NCBI RefSeq assembly: GCF_014648135.1
Contig: NZ_BMQN01000001.1
Span: 186,001 to 250,000, forward strand
Direction of reading: 5' to 3'
Length of the DNA stretch: 64,000 nt
Origin: Deinococcus sedimenti
GTDB taxonomy: Bacteria; Deinococcota; Deinococci; Deinococcales; Deinococcaceae
The translations under genes and the position numbers were made by a program. Numbering within the stretch: the stretch's first letter is position 1; each line of letters opens with the position of its first letter. Shown piece after piece: positions 42,789 through 54,955 of this stretch. Under the pieces are notes generated by a model. That model was not told where the DNA came from. It worked only from the letters and a program-made list of their open reading frames with translations, and made no database searches.

Positions 42789-43934
42789 TCAGGGAGAGGG
42801 CGTGTCCGAACCCAGGCGCACGGTCACGTCCGCGCCGGACGCCAGGGGCTGATCGCTGACCGTGCCGAAGCCCACGTCGCGCAGCACCCGCGCCGCCGCC
42901 TCGCCCGACGCGGTGGTCTTCGCGGGGCCGCGCGTCTCGTTCACGATCCAGACGTTCGCGTACCCCAGGCCCTCCAGCCGCTCCTTCAGGCGGCGGGCGC
43001 TGCCGTCCGGAGCGTCAGCGTTCACGACTGCCACGCCCAGCGACCGCGGATCGTTCGGGTCACGGAAGTTCTTGGCGATCAGCGCACCCAGTGCGGCGCG
43101 GTCCACCTCCCAGATGCTCAGGCCGCCCCGACGTCCGAAGTCCCCCGGCACCTGATGAGTTTTCACCTGCATGCCGCTGAGCCCCGCGCCCATCAGCGCT
43201 CCCACCTGTTCGCGCGTCAGGTTCGACTTCATGTTCCGGTCCACTGCCGCCACCATCAGCGGGAGGCGCCACACGTTCAGCGGGTTGTGCACCTGCGCGC
43301 CCAGCGCCCCCACGAACTGCTGCTGCCGCCCGATCCGCCCGATATCGCCCAGGTTGTCGTGCCGGAAGCGCAGGAAGCCCACCATCTGCTCGCCACTCAG
43401 GCGCTGACGCCCGGGCTTCAGGTCGATGTGGAGGTTCCCGGCGTTGTCGTCGTACTTCATGGCCTGTCCCACGTCCACCGTCACGCCGCCTGCAGCGTCC
43501 GTCAGGGCGGGCACGGCGTTGAGGCTGAGCAGCGCGTACCCGTCCACCGGCAGACCGGTCAGGTCCTGCACAGCCTGCATCAGTCCCTCGGGGCCGCCGC
43601 TGCGGTTCGCGCCGTTGATCTTGCCCCACCCGGACTTCGGCAGATTCACCCACGAGTCGCGCGGGATGCTCAGCAGGTTCACCCGCCCGTCCGGCCACGC
43701 CTGCGCCAGCATGATCGTGTCCGTCCGGCCCCGGTACGATTCCGGCTGTGCCGGGTACGGCCATACCGGGGCGCTCTCGTTGTACTCCACGTCCACGCCC
43801 GCCAGCACCAGATTCACCGGTCCCTCCGCCTTGCGCGGCAGCGTCCCGTACCGCGCGAGAAACGGCGCGGCGGGCGACACGACCGCCACCACGCCCGCCA
43901 GGACGACCAGACCAACCACAACCGGAGTGCGCAC
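42789..43934 (-). CDS. LytR-CpsA-Psr (LCP) family protein
   Basis: The 381-residue protein has an N-terminal membrane anchor (VVVGLVVLAGVVAVVS) and an LCP domain: LVLAGVDVEYNES, YRGRTDTIMLAQ with the catalytic-type Arg/Asp, LLSIPRDSWVNLP, GWGKINGANRSGG, and FLRFRHDNLGDIGRIGRQQ. A LytR_C domain follows (about residues 280-370, VAVVNADAPDGSARRLKERL). LCP enzymes transfer polyprenyl-linked glycopolymers to peptidoglycan or proteins. The GTG at 43934 is chosen over a longer start because TATGCT lies 6 nt upstream (43941-43946 complement). Likely involved in the cell-envelope glycans of this organism. Confidence 0.88.
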   Translation of the reverse strand: MRTPVVVGLVVLAGVVAVVSPAAPFLARYGTLPRKAEGPVNLVLAGVDVEYNESAPVWPYPAQPESYRGRTDTIMLAQAWPDGRVNLLSIPRDSWVNLPKSGWGKINGANRSGGPEGLMQAVQDLTGLPVDGYALLSLNAVPALTDAAGGVTVDVGQAMKYDDNAGNLHIDLKPGRQRLSGEQMVGFLRFRHDNLGDIGRIGRQQQFVGALGAQVHNPLNVWRLPLMVAAVDRNMKSNLTREQVGALMGAGLSGMQVKTHQVPGDFGRRGGLSIWEVDRAALGALIAKNFRDPNDPRSLGVAVVNADAPDGSARRLKERLEGLGYANVWIVNETRGPAKTTASGEAAARVLRDVGFGTVSDQPLASGADVTVRLGSDTPSP

Positions 43935-43988
43935 GCGCGGAGCATACCGCCCGGCAAGCCCTGCGCGGATCAACCCTAAGGGGGAGGT

Positions 43989-44555
43989 TCAGGTCAGGTC
44001 GCGCACCAGATGCGTGTAGGTGCCGCCCGCCAGTGCGCGCTTGCCCGCCGGGCGGAAGCCCTGCCGGGTGTAGAGGCGCGCCGCTGGGTTGCCGTCCTCG
44101 ACCAGAAGGCCGACCCGGTGCAGGCCCAGCGCCACGGCCCGGTCCGCAGCCGCGTCCAGCAGCCGAGCCCCGATGCCGCGTCCCCGCGCGGCCTCCGTGA
44201 CGGCCAGGGTGTCCACGTACAGTTCACCGGGTGTGCCTTCGGACTCCACGTGCCCAGGCAGGCCCAGGGAGCGCAGTCGCTCGCGGAAGGGATCGTCCAG
44301 TCCCTGTGCCAGCGCGCCCGGGTACGCGAGGATCAGGCCCAACGGCTCCCCTATAGGCGACTGCGCGATGAACTGATGCTCGAAACTCAGGCGATTGCCG
44401 CGCAGCGGGTAGAAGCCCAGGAGGGTCCGTTCGGCGGTCACGTCGTCCGTCACGCCCGTCAGTGCGTGCCCGATCCGGCCGATGGTGGCCTGGATGAGTG
44501 GGACTGCAAAGGCCGCGTCGAATGGGTGGGCGGGGCGGATCAGCACGTCGGTCAT
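43989..44555 (-). CDS. GNAT family N-acetyltransferase
   Basis: The 188-residue single-domain acetyltransferase has the acetyl-CoA loop in LAVTEAARGRGIGARLLDAA (R-G-R-G-I-G) and the terminal strand GLLVEDGNPAARLYTRQGFRPAG. The N-terminal half carries substrate-binding segments without recognisable specificity. TAGTGT lies 6 nt before the ATG. The LCP gene lies 54 bp downstream on the same strand, but it has its own -10, so a functional link is not implied. Confidence 0.85.
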   Translation of the reverse strand: MTDVLIRPAHPFDAAFAVPLIQATIGRIGHALTGVTDDVTAERTLLGFYPLRGNRLSFEHQFIAQSPIGEPLGLILAYPGALAQGLDDPFRERLRSLGLPGHVESEGTPGELYVDTLAVTEAARGRGIGARLLDAAADRAVALGLHRVGLLVEDGNPAARLYTRQGFRPAGKRALAGGTYTHLVRDLT

Positions 44556-44576
44556 CCCCCCACACTAGCGGCATAG

Positions 44577-44603
44577 CAAAAACCGGGCTCCCGAAGAAGC
44601 CCG
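44577..44603 (-). terminator. Rho-independent terminator of the Thr-rich lipoprotein gene
   Basis: On the minus strand, CCGGGCT (44603-44597) pairs with AGCCCGG (44588-44582), followed by TTTTT (44581-44577). Confidence 0.82.
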
Positions 44604-44622
44604 GCCTTACGCATGCAGAGGT

Positions 44623-45042
44623 TTAGTTGAGGGTGATCTTGCTGGCGACCAGCTTCTCGCCTTCGATTTCGCCTTCCACGGCGACGTTGGCGTCGTTGCG
44701 GTCGGTGCCGAAGAACTCGTCGGAGGTGGTGGCGCCGCCTTCGTAGGTGGTGGTCTCGGTGACGCTGACTTCGTAGTTCTTGTCGTTCTCGTTCAGACCG
44801 AAGGTCTTGGCGGTGCCGTCGAAGTTCATGACCATGCCTTCGAGGCCGTCACCGGCCGCCATGTCGACTTCTTCGCTGGTGTTGGCGCTGTCGTCGTTGT
44901 TCATGGTGCTGTCGGCGGCCACACCGGTATCGGCAGTGGTGGTGGTCGTGGTGCCGTCGGTGGAGGTCTCGGTGGACTCGGTCTTGGGCGCGCAGGAGGC
45001 GAGGAGGGCAGCGGTCAGAAGGGCCAGCAGGGTGGGTTTCAT
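44623..45042 (-). CDS. Thr-rich lipoprotein with OB-like C-terminal domain
   Basis: The 139-residue exported lipoprotein has signal peptide MKPTLLALLTAALLAS ending in the lipobox Cys17, then a Thr/Ser/Asp-rich stretch (about 20-65, TTTTTTADTG) with mostly acidic charge. A C-terminal domain of about 65 residues follows (VMNFDGTAKTFGLNENDKNY and later VEGEIEGEKLVASKITL), resembling DUF5666/OB-fold modules. Function unknown. Base composition is visibly less G+C-biased than its neighbours. The start at 45042 is chosen for the signal peptide; an ATG 9 bp upstream is possible. It ends in a strong terminator. Confidence 0.72.
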   Translation of the reverse strand: MKPTLLALLTAALLASCAPKTESTETSTDGTTTTTTADTGVAADSTMNNDDSANTSEEVDMAAGDGLEGMVMNFDGTAKTFGLNENDKNYEVSVTETTTYEGGATTSDEFFGTDRNDANVAVEGEIEGEKLVASKITLN

Positions 45043-45118
45043 GCCTGTCATCTTCCCGATTCCCCAGCCTTCTCATGTGAGGAGAAACCCAGGGAATCTT
45101 TACGTCTACCCGGGCGGC

Positions 45119-47335
45119 TCACCCAAAGGTGAATGAGCCGTCCCGGACGCCCACGCGCACGCGTCCGCCACCCTTCAGGCGACCGAAGAGCATCAGGTCA
45201 GCCAGCGGACGCTTGAGCTGCGCCTCAATCACGCGCGCCAGCGGCCGGGCGCCCATCAGCGGATCAAAGCCCAGCTCCGCCAGCCGCGCCCGCGCCGCCG
45301 GGGTGACCGTCAGGGCGACCTCCCGCTCCTGCAGCTGCACCTGCAACTCGCGGATGAATTTGTCCACCACGCCGCCCATCACGTCCGGCGACAGCGGTGC
45401 GAAGTGCAGCACGCCGTCCAGGCGGTTGCGGAACTCCGGCGTGAACGTGCGCTTCACGGCCTCCGCCTCCTCGCCCGCGCGGCCCGAACGCCCGAACCCC
45501 AGCGCGGGCCGCGACGCGTCCGCCGACCCGGCATTCGTCGTGAAGATCAGGATCAATCCGCGCCCGTCCACCTTCTTCCCGGTGTGATCCGTCAACGTCC
45601 CGTGATCCATGAGCTGCAGGAAGACGTTGTACACGTCCGGGTGCGCCTTCTCGATCTCGTCCAGCAGCACCACCGCATGCGGGTGCTTCGCCACGGCGTC
45701 CGTCAGCAGGCCCCCCTGGTCGAAGCCCACGTACCCGGGGGGCGCGCCGATCAGCCGCGCGACCGTGTGCGCCTCCTGGTACTCGCTCATGTCGAACCTC
45801 GCCAGGTGAATGCCCAGCCGCTCGGCCAGTGCGCGGGCCAGTTCGGTCTTGCCCACCCCGGTCGGCCCGGCGAACAGGAACGCCCCCTGCGGTTTCTGCG
45901 GGTCGCGCAGGCCCGCGCGGGCCAGTTTCACGGCGCTCGCCACGGCACCCACCGCCGCGTCCTGCCCGAACACCCGCGCCTTCAGGTCCGCTTCCAGCGT
46001 CGCCAGGGACGTGACCTCCTCGGCCTTCACGGCGCCCAGCGGCACGCGCGCCATGCGGGCCACGGTGCCCTCGATATCCGGCACGTCGATGGTGCCGCCG
46101 CGCCCGGCGCTGCTGCGGGCCGCGCCCGCCTCGTCCAGCACGTCAATGGCCTTGTCCGGCAGGAAGCGGTCGCGCAGGTGCCGCACCGACAGCCGCACCG
46201 CCGCGTCCAGTGCGTCCGGCGTGAACGTCACCCCATGATGCGCCTCATAGCGGGGCGCGAGGCCCTGCACGATCTTCAGGGCGTCCTCCTCGGTCGGCTC
46301 GGGCACCTCGACCGTCTGGAAACGCCGCCACAGCGCCCGGTCCTTCTCCAAGTGCCGCAGTTCCGCCGGGGTGGTCGCCCCCAGCACCCGCAGCTTGCCG
46401 CGCGCCAGGGCAGGCTTGAGGAGGTTCGCGGCGTCCACGCTGCCGCCCTCGGTCGCCCCGGCGCCCACCAGGGTGTGCAGCTCGTCGATGAACAGCACCG
46501 CGTTCTGACCGTCCAGCGCCGCCAGCACGCCCTTGAGCCGCGCCTCGAAATCCCCGCGGTAGCGCGTCCCGGCCAGCAGCGCCCCCAGGTCCAGCGCGTA
46601 CACCGACGCGCCCCGCAGGAAGCCCGGCGCCTCACCGTCCACGATCCGCTGCGCGAGTCCCTCGGCCAGCGCGGTCTTCCCGACACCCGGCTCGCCGACC
46701 AGCACCGGGTTGTTCTTCCCGCGCCGCGCCAGCACATGCACCACCCGCTCCAGCTCCGACGTCCGCCCGATCACCGGATCGAACTCCCCGGCGCGCCCCT
46801 GCGCCGTCAGGTCCGCCGCGTAGGCCTCCAGCGGGTCCACCTCCGCCTCCGCCGCCTCGGGGGCCGGGCCGTCCACGCCCGCCACGCGCCGCTCCCGCTC
46901 GCGACCCGGCACCTTCGCCGCGCCATGCGACACGAAACTCAGCACGTCCAGCCGCGACGCGCCCCGCGCTTCAAGCGCCGAGCGCGCCGGACTGTCCGGC
47001 TCCTCCAGCAGCTCCACCAGCACCCGCGCGCCATCCGCGACCTCATGCCCCTTGCCGCTCGCGTGCAGCTGCAACACCGCGCCCTCCACCACCCGGTGCA
47101 CGCCCAGCGTGAAATCCGGCTCGGCGTCCGGCACCACCTCGAACTCCGCCAGCAGCGCCTGAAGATCCTCACGCAGCCGCTCCACGTCCACACCCACCGC
47201 CAGCAGCGCCTCGCGCGCCTCCGGATCGTGCGTCAGGGCCAGCAGCAGGTGCTCCAGCGTCACCAGCTCATGCCCGGCCTCCCGCGCGTAATCCGCCGCG
47301 CGGGCGATCGTCACCTGCAGGTGATCGCCGATCAT
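45119..47335 (-). CDS. clpA: ATP-dependent Clp protease ATPase subunit ClpA
   Basis: The 738-residue AAA+ unfoldase feeds ClpP. The N-domain (about 1-140) contains [20 protein letters not shown]-1 has Walker [11 protein letters not shown] near residue 218 and [17 protein letters not shown]-2 has [18 protein letters not shown] near 494, [17 protein letters not shown], and the C-terminal sensor [10 protein letters not shown] pore loop KYRGDF-like motif ([12 protein letters not shown]) and an IGL/IGF-type loop indicate ClpP interaction. clpS lies just upstream, with a 4-bp overlap (ATGA). The clpP gene is not in the window. Length is close to E. coli ClpA (758). Confidence 0.94.
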   Translation of the reverse strand: MIGDHLQVTIARAADYAREAGHELVTLEHLLLALTHDPEAREALLAVGVDVERLREDLQALLAEFEVVPDAEPDFTLGVHRVVEGAVLQLHASGKGHEVADGARVLVELLEEPDSPARSALEARGASRLDVLSFVSHGAAKVPGRERERRVAGVDGPAPEAAEAEVDPLEAYAADLTAQGRAGEFDPVIGRTSELERVVHVLARRGKNNPVLVGEPGVGKTALAEGLAQRIVDGEAPGFLRGASVYALDLGALLAGTRYRGDFEARLKGVLAALDGQNAVLFIDELHTLVGAGATEGGSVDAANLLKPALARGKLRVLGATTPAELRHLEKDRALWRRFQTVEVPEPTEEDALKIVQGLAPRYEAHHGVTFTPDALDAAVRLSVRHLRDRFLPDKAIDVLDEAGAARSSAGRGGTIDVPDIEGTVARMARVPLGAVKAEEVTSLATLEADLKARVFGQDAAVGAVASAVKLARAGLRDPQKPQGAFLFAGPTGVGKTELARALAERLGIHLARFDMSEYQEAHTVARLIGAPPGYVGFDQGGLLTDAVAKHPHAVVLLDEIEKAHPDVYNVFLQLMDHGTLTDHTGKKVDGRGLILIFTTNAGSADASRPALGFGRSGRAGEEAEAVKRTFTPEFRNRLDGVLHFAPLSPDVMGGVVDKFIRELQVQLQEREVALTVTPAARARLAELGFDPLMGARPLARVIEAQLKRPLADLMLFGRLKGGGRVRVGVRDGSFTFG

Positions 47336-47649
47336 GCGTCCGGCTCCGGCTCGGCCACGACCCGCAGGGGGTGCCCGTCGCGGCGCGCGTGGTTCATGAC
47401 CTGCGCGACCTTCGTCTCCGCCACGTCACGGGTGTACACGCCAGCCACGCCCTGCCCCTTGTGGTGCACGGCCAGCATGATCAGTTCCGCCTCCTGCTCG
47501 GCCTTGCGGAAGTAGCGTTGCAGGACCATCACCACGAATTCCATGGGCGTGTAGTCGTCGTTCAGCAGAAGCACCCGGAACAGGCGGGGCCGCTGCGTGT
47601 GCGTGCGTTCCAGCGTCTGGGTGCGCGAGTCTTGGTCCCGGCGCGTCAT
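47332..47649 (-). CDS. clpS: ATP-dependent Clp protease adaptor ClpS
   Basis: The 105-residue N-degron adaptor delivers N-end-rule substrates to ClpA. The core reads [20 protein letters not shown] (residues about 23-42), followed by [20 protein letters not shown] with the HHKG substrate pocket residues, and then VAQVMNHAR. The N-terminal tail is basic and flexible, as usual. TACACT (47657-47662 complement) lies 7 nt before the ATG. It is co-transcribed with clpA through overlapping stop/start codons. Confidence 0.94.
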   Translation of the reverse strand: MTRRDQDSRTQTLERTHTQRPRLFRVLLLNDDYTPMEFVVMVLQRYFRKAEQEAELIMLAVHHKGQGVAGVYTRDVAETKVAQVMNHARRDGHPLRVVAEPEPDA

Positions 47650-47723
47650 GCGCCCGAGTGTACCCGCCCGCGCCTGCCGGGGCTGCGGCGGCCCTCACGG
47701 TGCGGCGCCCACCCTGCAGGGCA

Positions 47724-47757
47724 GCGGGCGACCCACCCGCAAAGGGAGGTCGCCCGC
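47724..47757 (-). terminator. Hairpin downstream of the small membrane protein gene
   Basis: GCGGGCGACC (47724-47733) and GGTCGCCCGC (47748-47757) make a perfect 10-bp stem, 14 bp beyond the stop of the gene at 47771. No T-run follows on the minus strand, so termination efficiency is uncertain. Confidence 0.5.
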
Positions 47758-47770
47758 GTTGTGGTCCGGT

Positions 47771-48037
47771 TTACTCGCCGCTGGGCTGCGGGGTGCCGTG
47801 GGGTGTCTGCAGGTGGCGGGTCATGAGGACCAGCACGAACAGGGCGTGCACGCACAGCAGCGCGAAGACTTCCAGGGTGGGTTGCAGGACGTACCCGGCC
47901 GCGCCGACGAGCTGGAAGAGGATCATGATCAGCAGGCCCTGGGGGCGCTGTTCGGGGCGCCGCAGGAAGACGAAGGTGCCGCCTGCGACGCTGAACATCA
48001 GCGGCAGCAGCAGGGCGTTAAGCATCTCTTGAGACAT
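47771..48037 (-). CDS. Small three-helix membrane protein
   Basis: This 88-residue protein has three hydrophobic segments (about residues 6-25, 32-52 and 56-74) and a short polar tail. No family is recognised. The start is taken at 48037 (MSQEML); an internal ATG at 48025 is possible, and neither has a clear -10 or ribosome-binding site. A 100-bp non-coding gap separates it from the enolase-type gene upstream on the same strand. Confidence 0.6.
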   Translation of the reverse strand: MSQEMLNALLLPLMFSVAGGTFVFLRRPEQRPQGLLIMILFQLVGAAGYVLQPTLEVFALLCVHALFVLVLMTRHLQTPHGTPQPSGE

Positions 48038-48137
48038 ACCTCATTATTGGACGACAACTCTGACAGGCGTATGACCCGTCAGGAGGTTGTGTGGTCAACT
48101 TGGCGTTTCCGCGTGTGCAACTGCCTGGACAGGTCCT

Positions 48138-49225
<1,088 letters not shown>

Positions 49226-49229
<4 letters not shown>

Positions 49230-50020
49230 GCCTCACCCCCCGCCCAGGCCTGGACCGCCGCCGCGACGCCAGCCGGGTCGAGCAACACGGTGTCGAGCAC
49301 CAGCGCCCGCGCGGGCGGTAGGGTCCGCAGGAACGCCTCGGCGGCGGCCGGGTCGTAGTTGCGTCGTTCGGACACCACGATCTTCACCTTCGCCAGCACA
49401 TCCGCCGGGGCGAACCCCTGAGCGGGCAGCGCGGCCAGCTCGTCGAGGTCCGCGCCGTTGAACACCGCGTCCACGCCCTTCAACGCCGCCAGTTCCTCCC
49501 GCAGTGCTCTGCCTGAGCCGCCCACTACCTGATCGAAGGCGTCCGCGCGGCCCAGCAGTCGCCGCACCCGCACGAGGTCCGGCGCGCCCAGCGCCACGAA
49601 CCGCCACGCGGGGAACGCCTGCGCTGCGTACCCCACCTCGTCCAGGCCCCGCAGCCCGTCGAACACCGGCGCCTCGCCCCAGTGCGCCGTGTCCGCGATC
49701 AGCGACCCCAGCGCCTGCGCCATCCCGCCCGGATGCGCCTCGCGGTACGCGGCCGTCAGGCGGAATCGTTCCTCGCGGTCCCGCACGGGCACGCCACCCG
49801 TCGCGGGGAGGATCATCACGGCGTCCGTCACCTCGCGCCGGTCCGGCAGCACCCGCACGCCCGCATCCGAACCCGTCAGCGCCGACAGGGCCGTGCTCTT
49901 GCCCACCCCCGTCACCCCCACCAGGACCGTCAGGGGCAACTCGGACAGCGCCCGCTCGGACGACGTGGGCGGCGCGCCCGGCGGGCGCAGGAACGGCAGG
50001 GGAGACGCAGAGGCACTCAT
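49226..50020 (-). CDS. P-loop NTPase of unknown function
   Basis: The 264-residue soluble protein has an N-terminal Walker [21 protein letters not shown], near residues 30-49, and a likely Mg/base-sensing segment [20 protein letters not shown] near 115. The C-terminal third is Ala/Leu-rich. It resembles no named family I can identify. Kinase-like or GTPase-like roles are both possible, though there is no NKxD motif, so GTP binding is not supported. TAGCCT lies 6 nt before the ATG. It overlaps the following enolase-superfamily gene by four bases, suggesting a shared pathway. Confidence 0.7.
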
Positions 50021-50137
50021 GCCCTCAGGCTAGCCCCGCCCTGCATAAAGAGGCCCGCAAGGTTCAGTCAAGTCACGGTCACGCGTCCCGCACGGAGTGA
50101 ACCCCCCCACGTCCATAGACTCCCCGGTGGAGGCCCC

Positions 50138-50272
50138 ATGACCCGACTGAAAGGCAAACCCGGCGGAGGCGGCAGCCGCGCGCTGCTCATCCTCGTGATC
50201 CTGATCGTGCTGTTCCTGCTCGCCTACTTCCTGTACCTCAAACCGCAGGGCCTGCTCAACCTGGGCTTCTGA
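50138..50272 (+). CDS. Small single-pass membrane protein
   Basis: This 44-residue protein has a basic Gly-rich N-terminus ([14 protein letters not shown]) and one transmembrane helix, [20 protein letters not shown]. The ATG at 50138 has GGAGG 5 nt upstream, and TAGACT (50115-50120) is a plausible -10 for a transcript that continues into the PRC-barrel gene 19 bp downstream. Small hydrophobic proteins ahead of stress genes often act at the membrane, but no function is shown here. Confidence 0.68.
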   Translation: MTRLKGKPGGGGSRALLILVILIVLFLLAYFLYLKPQGLLNLGF

Positions 50273-50291
50273 CGCCCCTCCCGGAGACCCC

Positions 50292-52031
<1,740 letters not shown>

Positions 52032-52042
52032 AGACCCCGCGC

Positions 52043-52081
52043 GCATCCGCCCCGCCCACCCCGGCGCGGGCGGATGCGTTC
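52043..52081 (+). terminator. Rho-independent-like terminator
   Basis: CGCATCCGCCC (52043-52053) pairs with GGGCGGATGCG (52069-52079), followed by TT. Confidence 0.7.
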
Positions 52082-52138
52082 CGTGACCTGTCTGCGCCGC
52101 GACCATCGTGCAGCCCGGCAGCGCCTATCCTGAACGCC

Positions 52139-53092
52139 ATGATCGAGTCCCTCATCGGGCACACCCCCCTCCTGCAACTGACGCGCGTCGTCGAGCCCGG
52201 CATGGCCGACGTGTTCGTGAAACTCGAAGGTCAGAACCCCGGCGGCAGCATCAAGGACCGCACCGCCCTGGGCCTGATCGAGGACGCTGAACGGCGCGGC
52301 GTCCTGCAGCCCGGCGGGATCATCGTGGAACCCACCAGCGGCAACACCGGCATCGGCCTGGCGCAGGTCGCCGCCGCCAAGGGCTACAAGCTGATCCTGT
52401 GCATGCCCGCCAGCATGAGCGAGGAACGCAAACGCACCCTCGTCGCCTACGGCGCCGAACTGATCCTCACCGACCCGGCCCGCCGGATGCTGGCGGCCAT
52501 CGAGGAAGCCGAGAAACTCGTACACGAGCGCGGCGCGGTCATGATGAACCAGTTCGGGAACCCCGCCAACCCCGCCGTGCACGAACGCACCACCGGCCCC
52601 GAACTGTGGGACCAGATGGACGGCCGCATCGACGCGTTCGTGTACGGCAGCGGCACCGGCGGCACCATCAGCGGCGTCGGCCGGTACCTCAAACGCATGA
52701 ACCCCGCCGTGCAGATCATCGCGTGCGAACCCGCCCGCAGCAACGTCCTCACCGGCGGCGAGATGGGCACCCACGGCTTCCAGGGCATGGGCCCCGGCTT
52801 CATCCCGGACAACCTCGACCGCAGCGTCATCGACGACGTCATCGACGTCTGGGAGGAAGACGCCTACCCCCTGGCCCGCCGCCTGGCGCAGGAGGAAGGC
52901 GTGTTCGTCGGCATGAGCAGCGGCGCCATGGCCTGGGCCGCGCTGGAGGTCGCCCGCCGCCTAGGCCCCGGCAAGCGCGTCGCCACCATCGCCTGCGACA
53001 CCGGCGCGCGGTACCTGACCACCAGCCTCTTCGCGGGCGAGGGCGACACGCCCCCCGGCTACCTGCCCCGCTCGCGCCAGCGCACCGCCTGA
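52139..53092 (+). CDS. cysK: Cysteine synthase family protein
   Basis: The 317-residue fold-type II PLP enzyme converts O-acetylserine and sulfide to cysteine. Motifs: [11 protein letters not shown] at the N-terminus, the PLP lysine in [13 protein letters not shown] near residue 40, [12 protein letters not shown] near 64, and the PLP-phosphate loop [20 protein letters not shown] near 171, with the GMSSGA block near 260. Length and motifs fit CysK/CysM. The type (CysK versus CysM or a cystathionine beta-synthase-like form) is not certain. TATCCT lies 7 nt before the ATG. Confidence 0.88.
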   Translation: MIESLIGHTPLLQLTRVVEPGMADVFVKLEGQNPGGSIKDRTALGLIEDAERRGVLQPGGIIVEPTSGNTGIGLAQVAAAKGYKLILCMPASMSEERKRTLVAYGAELILTDPARRMLAAIEEAEKLVHERGAVMMNQFGNPANPAVHERTTGPELWDQMDGRIDAFVYGSGTGGTISGVGRYLKRMNPAVQIIACEPARSNVLTGGEMGTHGFQGMGPGFIPDNLDRSVIDDVIDVWEEDAYPLARRLAQEEGVFVGMSSGAMAWAALEVARRLGPGKRVATIACDTGARYLTTSLFAGEGDTPPGYLPRSRQRTA

Positions 53093-53169
53093 CCGCCGCG
53101 CCCAGGGCCGCCCCACACCACTCCGGGGGTGATTGTCCAGACATCCGCACGCCCGCTACAGTGACGCGG

Positions 53170-53838
53170 ATGTCACCCCAGAAACTCACCGCCGAACTCA
53201 TCGGAACCTTCGCGCTGGTCTTCACCGGCCTGCTCGCCATCAACAATGAAGCCACCCTGCTGGGCGTCGCCTTCGCGCACGGCCTGATCATCGCCGTGAT
53301 GGCCATGGCGCTCGGCACCGTCAGCGGCGGCCAGTTCAACCCCGCCGTCAGCGTCGCCCTGAGCCTCAGCGGCCACCAGGACTGGCGCACCACCCTCAGC
53401 TTCATTCCCGCGCAGCTGATCGGCGCGGCCCTGGGCGCCCTGGCCGCGCTGGGTGTCGCCGGACCCGCCCGCATGCAGGCCATCGGCTACGGCACGCCCG
53501 CCCTGAGCGGCGTCACGCTGGGCGGCGGCCTCCTGGCCGAGGTGATCGCCACCGCCTTCCTGGTCCTGGTGATCGTGAAGGTCGCCATTCACCAGCGGCA
53601 CGTCCTGGGCGGCCTGATCGTCGGCCTGACCATCGTCGCGGACATCCTCGCCACCGGCCCCCTGACCGGCGCCGCCATGAACCCCGCCCGCGCCTTCGGC
53701 CCCGCCCTGATCGGCGGGAACTGGACGGACCAGTGGGTGTACTGGGTCGGCCCGCTGCTGGGCGCCGCCATCGGCGCGCTGCTCGCCACCTTCACCGAAG
53801 GCCTCACGCCCCGCCGCGTGCCTGAGCAGCTGAACTGA
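53170..53838 (+). CDS. Aquaporin / MIP family channel
   Basis: The 222-residue six-helix membrane channel has both NPA boxes: GGQFNPAVSVALSL near residue 54 and GAAMNPARAFGPAL near 172. Selectivity-filter residues around GAAMNPARAFG lack the extra loop of glycerol facilitators, and the overall length is that of water channels, so aquaporin is more likely than GlpF. TACAGT (53157-53162) lies 7 nt before the ATG. The stop codon is immediately followed by repeat A3. Confidence 0.9.
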   Translation: MSPQKLTAELIGTFALVFTGLLAINNEATLLGVAFAHGLIIAVMAMALGTVSGGQFNPAVSVALSLSGHQDWRTTLSFIPAQLIGAALGALAALGVAGPARMQAIGYGTPALSGVTLGGGLLAEVIATAFLVLVIVKVAIHQRHVLGGLIVGLTIVADILATGPLTGAAMNPARAFGPALIGGNWTDQWVYWVGPLLGAAIGALLATFTEGLTPRRVPEQLN

Positions 53839-53934
53839 TACGGACGCCGATTGAATGGGCTGCAAAGACCGTTCAATCCGAGCGGACTCGCAGAGCTGCG
53901 CAGCAGAGCGAGCAGGAGCAAAACGGAATCCGCA
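53839..53934. repeat. Dispersed palindromic repeat A, copy 3 (short, inverted)
   Basis: It runs from TACGGACGCCG, directly after the aquaporin stop, to CGGAATCCGCA. Reverse-complemented, it matches the ends and the second hairpin module of copies 1 and 2 (GATTGAACGG...), but lacks the first hairpin. Instead it has the CGCTCTGC...GCAGCTC module seen in repeat B. Confidence 0.75.
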
Positions 53935-53947
53935 TGAAACAGGAGAG

Positions 53948-53975
53948 AGGCCCGGCGCTGCGTGCGACCGGGCCT
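53948..53975 (-). terminator. Terminator of the DUF937 gene
   Basis: AGGCCCGG (53948-53955) and CCGGGCCT (53968-53975) form an 8-bp stem about 20 bp past the DUF937 stop. Only CT-rich sequence follows on the minus strand. Confidence 0.6.
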
Positions 53976-53993
53976 CCGCTGTTCTTGTTTCCG

Positions 53994-54770
53994 TCAGCGG
54001 CGTCCACCGAACATGCCGATCAGGTCGTCCAGGGCGTTGCCGTCCCGGTCGCCGTCCAGCGCGCGGTTCAGCGTGCCGAACAGGTCACCGCCCTGCGACT
54101 GCCCCATCTGCGGCTGAGCAGGGGCGCTGCGGCCCGCGTCCGGGTAGCCCGGCAGGACACTCCCGCCGAGACCGCCACCGAGGCCGCCGCCCAGCCCGCT
54201 GTCCATCCGGGGCGTCTGCTGGGGCACCTGCCCCTGCGACTGGCCGCCGCCCAGCAGCCCGCCGAGCAGGCCACCCAGCCCGCCGCCGCCCACCAGACCG
54301 CCCAGGATGCTGCCGAGGTCCGGGCCGCCGCCTGCGCCGCCGCTATTGGTGGGGTTCGCGGCTCCGCCGCCCTGCCGCTGACGGCCCAGGTACGCCAGCA
54401 CCAGCGGGGCCAGCATGCTCAGGATCTGCATGGCGAGCTGCGGGTCGATCCCGGCGCGCTTGCTGACCGCCTGCGCCGCCTGGGTCTGCTGCCCACCGAA
54501 CACGTGCCCGAGGATCTTCTGCCCGTCGCGCGTGTCGGGCACCTGCCCGCCCGCGAAGGCGTCCAGCGCCGAACCGTCGTGACGGCTCAGGGCGCCGCTC
54601 AGGGCGTCGAGGCCGCCGGGCTGCGTGGCGTTGCGGGTCAGGGCGCCCAGCAGCAGCGGCAGCGCCGCCTGCATGGCCGCCTGCGTCTGGTCCGGACTGG
54701 TGCCCGCCTGCCGCCCGATGCGTTCCTGCGCCTGCCCCATCCCGCCCAGCATGTTGAAGATGTCCATCAT
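53994..54770 (-). CDS. DUF937 family protein
   Basis: The 258-residue soluble protein has the DUF937 core in its N-terminal half: MMDIFNMLGGMGQAQERIGR, AALPLLLGALTRNATQPGGL and DGQKILGHVFGGQQ. A helical segment, ILSMLAPLVLAYLGRQRQGG, follows, and then a low-complexity Gly/Leu-rich region (about residues 155-215) with GGLLGGLLGGG-type runs, ending in a short acidic tail. DUF937 proteins are widespread and uncharacterised. The start at 54770 has GGAGG 8 nt upstream. The Gly-rich part may be a flexible or aggregating linker. Confidence 0.75.
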   Translation of the reverse strand: MMDIFNMLGGMGQAQERIGRQAGTSPDQTQAAMQAALPLLLGALTRNATQPGGLDALSGALSRHDGSALDAFAGGQVPDTRDGQKILGHVFGGQQTQAAQAVSKRAGIDPQLAMQILSMLAPLVLAYLGRQRQGGGAANPTNSGGAGGGPDLGSILGGLVGGGGLGGLLGGLLGGGQSQGQVPQQTPRMDSGLGGGLGGGLGGSVLPGYPDAGRSAPAQPQMGQSQGGDLFGTLNRALDGDRDGNALDDLIGMFGGRR

Positions 54771-54955
54771 GGTGTGTTCCTCCCTTGGAATGCGCCCAGC
54801 GTAAGCCGCGCGCCCGGGGCGTCCATCCGCCCGGCGTTCAGGAAACCCTGACGCACACCCCCGCATCCCCTCCGCCACCCGGCGTATTCCGCCCAGCCCG
54901 GCCCGCCGGGTACCCTGAACGCTTCCGGTTCGGCAACTGGAGGAGGGAGGAATTC

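Noticed and set aside
45404..47515. 703-codon antisense frame over clpA-clpS
   Set aside because: Composition is dominated by His, Arg, Gln and Val. clpA and clpS on the other strand have full family motifs.
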